From assembly GCA_009705165.1 (NCBI GenBank), contig WLCU01000008.1, positions 1 through 12,905 on the forward strand: a stretch of 12,905 nucleotides of DNA, read 5' to 3'. The stretch comes from Actinomycetota bacterium (GTDB lineage Bacteria > Actinomycetota > Actinomycetes > Nanopelagicales > Nanopelagicaceae). Below the pieces are notes generated by a model that worked only from the letters and a program-made list of their open reading frames with translations, was not told where the DNA came from and searched no databases. Shown here piece by piece: positions 8,667-12,905 of this stretch. The position numbers were made by a program, and so were the translations under genes. The first letter of the stretch is position 1; each line of letters begins with the position of its first letter.

Positions 8667-9539
8667 TTAATTTCCTTCCGCTGCAGCTTTAGCTGCTTCG
8701 ATTGCACGGTAGCGCATGATCCAGTTTGTTCCCCATGGATCAAGACCAAGCAAAAGATCTGCCGCGCGAACTGATTCAACGATTGCAGGAGTACGAGAAT
8801 CCATAACCGCACTTGTTAAACCCATTGCCATTGCCGCTGGCAAGAATGCCGCGTTAAGTGCATGACGATGTGGCAGACCAAATGAGATATTTGATGCACC
8901 TAGAGTCATATTCAGGCCCCACTTTTCGCGGATCAAATAGATAGCTTCTAACGTGTGTTTTACGGCTTCTGGATCTGCTCCCACAGTCATTGCAAGAGGA
9001 TCGATAACTAAATCTTCAAGTGGGATTCCATGTTTTTCAACAGTGCGGATAATTTTTTCAGTAATTACTAAACGCTCTGCAGCCGTTGCCGGGATTCCAG
9101 TTTCATCGTTAGGCAAAGCAATAATTGCTGCGCCATGCTTTTTGATAAGTGGAAGTACTAACTCCATACGATCATCTTCGCCAGTAACGCTATTTACAAG
9201 TGCCTTGCCTTGATAAGCCTCAAGACCTGCCTGCAGCGCTTCGATTACTGAAGAGTCGATACAGATTGGAAGATCAGTTAATGATTGAACCATGGTGATT
9301 GCCTTTGAAAGCAGCGCTGGTTCATCAGTTAGCGGAACACCCATATTGACATCTAGTACATCGGCGCCACCAGCAACTTGTGCAATGACATCTTTTTCGA
9401 TGGCTGATAAGTCTCCGGCTCGTAGTTGTTCTTGAAATTTCTTACGACCTGTTGGATTAATACGCTCACCGATAATACAAAATGGCTGATCATGACCGAT
9501 TGTTACGGTTTTGCCGGGTGAGGTGAGGACTGTATGCAT
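8667..9539 (-). CDS. Methyltetrahydrofolate:corrinoid methyltransferase, pterin-binding TIM barrel
   Basis: Cytoplasmic enzyme, 290 aa, of the pterin-binding (DHPS-like) family that includes AcsE and MtgA. It moves a methyl group between methylated corrinoid protein and THF. Visible motifs: GERINPTGRKKF at 24-35, VLDVNMG at 61-67, PICIDSS at 91-97, ALVNSVTGE at 113-121, LVIDPLAMTVG at 177-187, LGASNISFGLP at 213-223 and NAAFLPAAMAMGLTSA from 229. By analogy with AcsE, D63, N116, D180 and N217 are candidate pterin contacts. Length equals a stand-alone methyltransferase, far shorter than MetH, and lacks the extra features of folate-synthesis DHPS. In this operon the likely direction is corrinoid to THF (inference). 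The start has AGGAG five bases upstream. It lies 12 bases after metF, and its stop is immediately before the RACE start. Confidence 0.92.
   Translation of the reverse strand: MHTVLTSPGKTVTIGHDQPFCIIGERINPTGRKKFQEQLRAGDLSAIEKDVIAQVAGGADVLDVNMGVPLTDEPALLSKAITMVQSLTDLPICIDSSVIEALQAGLEAYQGKALVNSVTGEDDRMELVLPLIKKHGAAIIALPNDETGIPATAAERLVITEKIIRTVEKHGIPLEDLVIDPLAMTVGADPEAVKHTLEAIYLIREKWGLNMTLGASNISFGLPHRHALNAAFLPAAMAMGLTSAVMDSRTPAIVESVRAADLLLGLDPWGTNWIMRYRAIEAAKAAAEGN
8671..8679 (-). promoter_or_regulatory. Ribosome binding site supporting the ATT start of the RACE gene
   Basis: The minus strand reads GGAAGGAAATTAATCATT. The AAGGA core is separated by 8 bases from the ATT at 8664. It lies within the last codons of the upstream pterin methyltransferase gene, as expected for a coupled operon gene. 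Because no standard start codon exists upstream of the ferredoxin Cys motif, this site decides the start. Confidence 0.65.
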
Positions 9540-9551
9540 GGGTGCTCCTAG

Positions 9552-10448
9552 TTAGTTTCTTGGTTTCTGTCCGAGGTCGTACATAAAGCTGTCCAAAGAA
9601 TCATCATGACGAAAATCTGTGACATGAAGACCACGAACTGCCGGTAGTGACAGTGCGTGCTTGGCCAATTCCAGAGTGAGTTTGTAAGCTTCATCGGCTT
9701 GGTCAGTTGCTGAAGCAACGCGATTGATTGAATCAAGTGGAATATCGATTCCAGGAACTTTATCGTTCATAAAACTCATAGGTTTTGCACTTTTCACCAA
9801 AACAATCGTTGGAATTAACTTTAAATCAGGAGCGATCTTGGCGACCCCTGCGCAAAATTTTTCTAGGCGATCTGGGTGATAACAGATTTGTAGTTGCAGA
9901 TATTTAGCACCGGCGCGGTACTTCTTTAGTGCGCGCTCGATTCGGTAATCAAATGGGGGAGCAGCAGGGTTTTCAACTGCGCTGATGTAAAAATCAGGGG
10001 CTGGGTTGATTTTGCGGCCTGAAAGATATTGCCCAGTGGTCAAAATTCGAGCGATATTAATGGCCTGCGTGCTGTCGATATCAAAAACGCGTCGGGTTTC
10101 TGGCTCATCTCCAGCGGTTACATCATCACCAGTTAGTAGCGAGATATTTTCAATTCCGTGTAAGGCAGCGCCCATCATGTCAGCCTGAATCGCAAGACGG
10201 TTTTTATCGCGGCAGACAATTTGCATGATTGGTTCGATGCCATGCATCTTCATTGCAATTGCCGAAGATGTATTTGAAGCATGCGCATGTGCTGCTGGAT
10301 TATCAGTTGCGTTTACAGCATCAAACCAAGGAGCCAAGCGTGCGGCGCTCTTTTCAACTTTGGCCATTCCGCCACCATCAATAGATGGAAATTCAGCGGT
10401 GAAAACTGTTTCGTTAGAGTTTTCTAACTTTTCGCGCATTACTGACAT
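9552..10448 (-). CDS. metF: 5,10-Methylenetetrahydrofolate reductase (MetF-type flavoprotein)
   Basis: FAD enzyme interconverting methyl-THF and methylene-THF, 298 aa, the usual length of bacterial MetF. Blocks seen: VFTAEFPSIDGG near residue 15, where E19 sits at the place of the catalytic Glu; FDAVNATDNP at 42-51; CRDKNRLAIQADMMGAALHG at 79-98, the flavin-contacting helix region; and SLLTGDD at 103-109. Near the C-terminus is PAVRGLHVTDFRHDDSL. The N-terminus overlaps the stop of the metV-like gene by one base (TAATG), matching the MetV-MetF pairing known from acetogens and corrinoid demethylation operons. Here it probably works in the oxidative direction, feeding methyl groups taken from corrinoid into the formate branch (inference). 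A housekeeping role in methionine synthesis is possible but less likely given its neighbours. Confidence 0.93.
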   Translation of the reverse strand: MSVMREKLENSNETVFTAEFPSIDGGGMAKVEKSAARLAPWFDAVNATDNPAAHAHASNTSSAIAMKMHGIEPIMQIVCRDKNRLAIQADMMGAALHGIENISLLTGDDVTAGDEPETRRVFDIDSTQAINIARILTTGQYLSGRKINPAPDFYISAVENPAAPPFDYRIERALKKYRAGAKYLQLQICYHPDRLEKFCAGVAKIAPDLKLIPTIVLVKSAKPMSFMNDKVPGIDIPLDSINRVASATDQADEAYKLTLELAKHALSLPAVRGLHVTDFRHDDSLDSFMYDLGQKPRN

Positions 10449-10828
10449 TAGTGATCACTATCTGTGGTCGACCAACCAGCAGGTGTTTGCTGATCGCGTT
10501 TAGTAATCAGATTGATCCACGATGAGGATCCCTGTAAACGCATATCGACTGGCGGACGTAGTTCGTTGAAATGCTCTTTCCAGACAGTTGGCATTGGCAA
10601 TGAAACTTTTCGGTCATAGGCCTTTGCCCAAACACATTGCATATCTGGAATGACTTCACAGTTGCCATTTTCGCGAACACCGCCACAAGGCCCGTTGCGA
10701 AGAGTTTTTGGACAGGTCATAGGACAAGTCATACCTGTTGAGTGCAAGACACATTGTCCGCACATGCGACAGTCCCATACGGGCTTCTTTATCGCATGCT
10801 CAACAAATGGCAAAAGTTTTTTCAACAT
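10448..10828 (-). CDS. metV: MetV-like Cys-rich partner of MetF (MTHFR C-terminal domain family)
   Basis: Small protein, 126 aa, of the methylene-THF reductase C-terminal domain family, the partner of MetF in MetVF-type reductases. It has eight Cys, all within the first 65 residues: C20, C23 and C26 (DCRMCGQC), C35 and C39 (GMTCPMTCPK), C48 in NGPCGG, C57 in NGNCEV and C65 in MQCVW. This spacing fits Fe-S and/or zinc binding. In acetogens MetV relays electrons between the MetF flavin and other redox partners; here no partner gene such as an Hdr-, Mvh- or Rnf-type subunit is in the operon. About 50 C-terminal residues have no recognisable motif. The start is preceded by AAGG six to seven bases upstream, beginning in the stop of the corrinoid gene 9 bases away. 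The stop overlaps metF by one base. Confidence 0.88.
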   Translation of the reverse strand: MLKKLLPFVEHAIKKPVWDCRMCGQCVLHSTGMTCPMTCPKTLRNGPCGGVRENGNCEVIPDMQCVWAKAYDRKVSLPMPTVWKEHFNELRPPVDMRLQGSSSWINLITKRDQQTPAGWSTTDSDH

Positions 10829-10837
10829 CTAAATACC

Positions 10838-11503
10838 TTACGCAGGAACCGAAGCGCGCTTTTTGGCGATGAGTTCCTTGGCGATACGCACGGCAGTTGA
10901 TGCATCTGCTGCAAAACCATCCGCGCCAACAACGTCGGCATATTCCTGAGTAACAGGTGCGCCACCAACCATGATGATTACTTGATCGCGAAGACCAGCT
11001 TTTGTAATTTCGTGGATGTTGACTTTAAACATTGGCATTGTGGTTGTTAAGAAAGCAGACATACCTACGATGTCTGGCTTGTGCTCTTGAATCGCTGCAA
11101 CGAATTTTTCTGGTGCGACCTGCACACCAATATCAATTACGTTAAAACCAGCGCCTTCAAGCATGATATTTACAAGGTTTTTGCCAATATCGTGCACATC
11201 GCCTTTCACAGTTCCCATTAAAAATGTACCTACTGTTTCAGCGCCAGTTTCAGCAAGCAATGGACGCAGCACGTTTAGTGCTCCTGACATCGCCTTACCT
11301 GAAATCAGCATCTCTGGAACAAAGAAATCTCCGCGTTCAAATCGCGCGCCAACTTCTTCCAGTGAAGGAATAAGGGCATCAAAAAGAATTGTGCTTGGAG
11401 TCATTCCTTCTGCAATGCCTTTGTTAGTTAGCTCGAGAACTGCTGGAGCATTTCCGACAAGGGTCTCGTCAAAGAGAGCTTTGATGATCTCGTCATGTGT
11501 CAT
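10838..11503 (-). CDS. Corrinoid (B12-binding) methyl carrier protein, MtbC/MtgC type
   Basis: Methyl carrier, 221 aa, that would receive a methyl group from the MttB-like enzyme encoded divergently and hand it to the pterin methyltransferase. Residues 1 to about 85 are the helical cap domain (EVGARFERGDFFVPEMLISG at 50-69, typical of this family). Residues about 90-215 are the Rossmann B12 domain: GTVKGDVHDIGKN at 97-109 with H104 as the expected lower axial cobalt ligand (D-x-H-x-x-G), VGMSAFLTTTMP near 146 and IMVGGAPVT at 177-185. Length is that of the stand-alone two-domain carriers of methylamine and glycine betaine demethylation, not MetH. The ATG overlaps the iclR stop by four bases (ATGA). 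The substrate cannot be read from this protein. Confidence 0.93.
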   Translation of the reverse strand: MTHDEIIKALFDETLVGNAPAVLELTNKGIAEGMTPSTILFDALIPSLEEVGARFERGDFFVPEMLISGKAMSGALNVLRPLLAETGAETVGTFLMGTVKGDVHDIGKNLVNIMLEGAGFNVIDIGVQVAPEKFVAAIQEHKPDIVGMSAFLTTTMPMFKVNIHEITKAGLRDQVIIMVGGAPVTQEYADVVGADGFAADASTAVRIAKELIAKKRASVPA

Positions 11504-12261
11504 GCCGCACCTATCTTTCCATCGTGGGTTGCTTGAAGTGTTGCAACTTCATCAATAATCATTTCACCGATTTTGACGAGGTCTTTCTGAGTCAATCGAG
11601 TTGATGGACCAGAAACTGAAATTGCACCTACAACGCGGCCATCGTGCTCGCGAATTGGTGCAGCTACTGCGACTAAACCCTCTTCGAGTTCATCGATAAT
11701 TAATGCGAAACCTTTTTTACGTACAACTTCTAACTCTTCTAGAAGTTTGATTCGAGAAACTATGGTTTTTGAGGTTCGCTTTTCTAAACGTCCTGAAGGA
11801 ATAGCAACAGCTGCGTAAGCAAGTAAAACTTTGCCCAGCGCTGAAGCGTGATATGGCACGGACTTACCAACCCAGTTAGTTGCAGATAAAAGGTATTGAC
11901 CATCTACTTGATCGATTAACTTAAGATCACCATTTCCGGCAACAGCTAAATTTGCAGTTTCGCCGGTGCGATTTGCAAGAACTTCTAGTACCGAGTGCAT
12001 GCGAGCAACTAGAACTGAATCGTGATTTTGACCGCGAGCAAATTGTGTTAAAACCGAACCTGCAACGTATGCGCCATTGCGATCGCGATGTAGTAGTCCT
12101 TGGCGTTCAAGCGCGCTGAGAATGCGCGAAGTTGTGCTCTTAGGTAAAGAATATGTGTTTGCTAAATCTGTAAGCAGCGGAGGAGTGTCTGATTCCAAAA
12201 CATGAATCAAAAGTGAGGATGCGCGATCAATTGCTTGCGTGCCGGTATGAAGTTCGGCCAT
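11500..12261 (-). CDS. IclR-family transcriptional regulator, first gene of the demethylation operon
   Basis: DNA-binding regulator, 253 aa from the chosen start. Residues about 8-62 are the winged helix-turn-helix (AIDRASSLLIHVLES, then LTDLANTYSLPKSTTSRILS and LERQGLLHR). Residues about 75-245 form the IclR effector domain, with the family block VPYHASALGKVLLAY and the C-terminal VAAPIREHDGRVVGAISVSG. I chose the ATG at 12261 because GGAGG lies seven bases upstream and the protein then begins a few residues before the helix-turn-helix. The frame is open further up (to 12315), but that reaches into the predicted operator and transcription start. GTG at 12267 is a minor alternative, too close to the binding site. 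It is encoded first in the operon it probably controls, and the dyad at 12305-12324 is a likely autoregulatory site. Its effector is unknown, possibly the methylated substrate or a product. Confidence 0.92.
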   Translation of the reverse strand: MAELHTGTQAIDRASSLLIHVLESDTPPLLTDLANTYSLPKSTTSRILSALERQGLLHRDRNGAYVAGSVLTQFARGQNHDSVLVARMHSVLEVLANRTGETANLAVAGNGDLKLIDQVDGQYLLSATNWVGKSVPYHASALGKVLLAYAAVAIPSGRLEKRTSKTIVSRIKLLEELEVVRKKGFALIIDELEEGLVAVAAPIREHDGRVVGAISVSGPSTRLTQKDLVKIGEMIIDEVATLQATHDGKIGAA

Positions 12262-12268
12262 GTGCACA

Positions 12269-12273
12269 CCTCC
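12269..12273 (-). promoter_or_regulatory. Ribosome binding site fixing the iclR start
   Basis: The minus strand reads GGGAGGTGTGCACATG. GGAGG stands seven bases before the ATG at 12261. It argues against the longer upstream open frame and against the in-frame GTG six bases before the ATG. Confidence 0.75.
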
Positions 12274-12304
12274 CGCCAAATAATGAAAAATAAGAGTTTC
12301 ACTA

Positions 12305-12324
12305 TATGGAACCACAGTTCCATA
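12305..12324. promoter_or_regulatory. Perfect 8+8 dyad, candidate IclR-type operator
   Basis: TATGGAAC-CACA-GTTCCATA is a perfect inverted repeat with a four-base spacer. The TGGAA/TTCCA arms resemble operators described for several IclR-family regulators. It lies just downstream of the predicted -10 of the iclR operon, over the expected transcription start, so binding would block that promoter. It also lies well upstream of the divergent methyltransferase gene, where an activator could act. Assignment to the neighbouring IclR protein is inference from position and sequence. Confidence 0.7.
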
Positions 12325-12329
12325 AGTTA

Positions 12330-12358
12330 AGAGTATTCTCGTGCGTGTTCGGGGTCAA
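12330..12358 (-). promoter_or_regulatory. Sigma70-like promoter of the iclR-corrinoid operon
   Basis: On the minus strand TTGACC (12358-12353) and TACTCT (12335-12330) are separated by 17 bases. The -35 matches the consensus in five of six positions; the -10 is weak, matching in three of six. Transcription would begin near 12323, inside the perfect dyad, leaving a leader of about 60 bases before the iclR ATG. No other promoter-sized gap exists downstream, so this probably drives all seven minus-strand genes. Confidence 0.5.
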
Positions 12359-12376
12359 TAGCGCCACATCGCTATT
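12357..12376. promoter_or_regulatory. Second 7+7 dyad in the divergent control region
   Basis: AATAGCG-CCACAT-CGCTATT is a perfect inverted repeat with a six-base spacer, unrelated in sequence to the dyad at 12305-12324. It touches the -35 of the iclR promoter and lies about 37 bases upstream of the methyltransferase start, next to the AT-rich TTAATAT that may be that gene's -10. It could bind a second regulator or form a small hairpin. No T-tract follows, so a terminator is unlikely. Confidence 0.4.
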
Positions 12377-12381
12377 AATAT
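12376..12381 (+). promoter_or_regulatory. Possible -10 of the MttB-like gene
   Basis: TAATAT lies about 31 bases before the GTG start. No good -35 is found 16-18 bases upstream. Either the promoter depends on an activator or the true promoter is elsewhere in the 151-base gap. Weak call. Confidence 0.25.
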
Positions 12382-12412
12382 CGAGCCACTACTACAAGTT
12401 AGGACGCCTACC

Positions 12413-12905
12413 GTGAGTTTTATTAACAAGATGCCCCGCTATGAAATTCTGAGCGAAGAGTCGATGGCAACGCTGACCCTTGGTTGGAAGCGAATCGTTT
12501 CTGAAATCGGTATCGAGTTCATGAGTCCGTGGGCGCTAGATCTGTTGCGCGAAGCCGGACAGACTGTCGAAGGCGACAACGTTAAATTTGATCCAGAATG
12601 GATTTTGAAGCAAGTTGCAAAAGCACCAAGTCAATTTAATTTACGCGCACGCAATCCAAAGAACAATGTACAAATTGGTGGAGACTCAATGGTCTTCGGT
12701 GGTGTGTACGGACCTCCATTTGTGCGCGAAGGCGATGTCCGCCGCGATGCGACATTTAAAGATTATGAGAATTTTTGTAAGTTAGCTCAAAGTTTTGACG
12801 CACTAGATAGCGTTGGCGGAGTCGTTTGCGAACCTAACGATCTTTCCCTTGATTCACGCCACTTAGACATGGCCTATGCGGCAGCAACGCTGACCGATAA
12901 GTTCT
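12413..12905 (+). CDS. MttB-superfamily methyltransferase (trimethylamine/betaine type), 3'-truncated by window end
   Basis: First 164 codons of a corrinoid-dependent methyltransferase that would take a methyl group from an N-methyl compound and give it to the corrinoid protein encoded divergently. The visible N-terminus has MPRYEILSEESMATL near residue 7, IVSEIGIEFMSPWALDLLRE, VKFDPEWILKQVAKAPSQF and FGGVYGPPFVREGDVRRD, followed by a GGVVCEPND block, all typical of the superfamily. I chose GTG at 12413 because AGGA (12401-12404) lies eight bases before it; ATG at 12431 is a possible alternative without a clear ribosome site. The family is usually near 470-520 residues, so most of the gene lies outside. 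The position where pyrrolysine (in-frame TAG) occurs in true trimethylamine MttB is not visible, so Pyl-MttB cannot be separated from the non-Pyl MtgB-like group. Non-Pyl is more likely a priori. Confidence 0.88.
   Translation, partial: MSFINKMPRYEILSEESMATLTLGWKRIVSEIGIEFMSPWALDLLREAGQTVEGDNVKFDPEWILKQVAKAPSQFNLRARNPKNNVQIGGDSMVFGGVYGPPFVREGDVRRDATFKDYENFCKLAQSFDALDSVGGVVCEPNDLSLDSRHLDMAYAAATLTDKF

Larger units (their letters stand above)
12262..12412. other. Divergent intergenic control region, the only substantial gene-free stretch
   Basis: At 151 bases this is the only gap longer than about 12 bases in the window. It contains the iclR ribosome site, the two dyads, the minus-strand promoter and the methyltransferase ribosome site. 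No tRNA, riboswitch-like fold or cobalamin-riboswitch B12 box was recognised in it. Confidence 0.8.

Noticed and set aside
12262..12315. 18-residue N-terminal extension of the IclR regulator
   Set aside because: It would place the start within the perfect dyad and the predicted transcription start. The ATG at 12261 has a far better ribosome site.
12262..12412. Cobalamin riboswitch upstream of the corrinoid operon
   Set aside because: The gap is too short once promoters are placed, and no B12-box-like conserved sequence is visible.

Overview
The window holds two convergent gene blocks plus the start of a third, divergent one. Together they encode most of a tetrahydrofolate (THF)-linked, corrinoid-dependent route that strips a methyl group from a methylated compound and oxidises it to CO2. 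Base composition is moderately low in GC, genes are tightly packed (most junctions overlap by 1-4 bases or are separated by about 10), and one regulator is of the IclR family. This fits a streamlined planktonic bacterium, perhaps a low-GC actinobacterium, but the taxonomic call is inference. The same set of demethylation genes also occurs in alphaproteobacteria and anaerobes.

Layout. Positions 1-6193 (+ strand): the 3' part of fhs (formate-THF ligase), then fdsG, fdsB and fdsA, the subunits of a soluble NAD-dependent molybdenum formate dehydrogenase. These four are translationally coupled. Positions 6179-12261 (- strand): a seven-gene operon read from right to left: iclR-type regulator, corrinoid protein, metV-like Cys-rich protein, metF, methyl-THF:corrinoid methyltransferase, RACE-type corrinoid reactivator and DUF1638 protein. 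Positions 12262-12412: a divergent control region with a perfect 8+8 dyad, a second 7+7 dyad and a recognisable promoter for the iclR operon. Positions 12413-12905 (+ strand): the first 164 codons of an MttB-superfamily methyltransferase, cut by the window end.

How the genes work together (inference from families and context). The MttB-like enzyme would move a methyl group from an unknown N-methyl compound to the corrinoid protein. The pterin-domain enzyme would pass it on to THF, and the RACE protein would re-reduce cobalamin that has become inactive. MetF/MetV would oxidise methyl-THF to methylene-THF, and a FolD-type enzyme outside the window would give formyl-THF. Fhs running in reverse would release formate and make ATP, and the Fds complex would oxidise formate to CO2 with NADH as product.

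The most notable points are these. The formate dehydrogenase alpha subunit appears to carry the normally separate delta subunit (FdsD) fused at its C-terminus. The same subunit has an altered His/Cys cluster motif in its NuoG-like N-terminal part. The RACE gene has no ATG, GTG, TTG or CTG start ahead of its ferredoxin domain and seems to start at ATT behind a good ribosome binding site. The MetF/MetV pair has no visible electron partner. The IclR-type operator candidate sits where it could serve both divergent transcripts.
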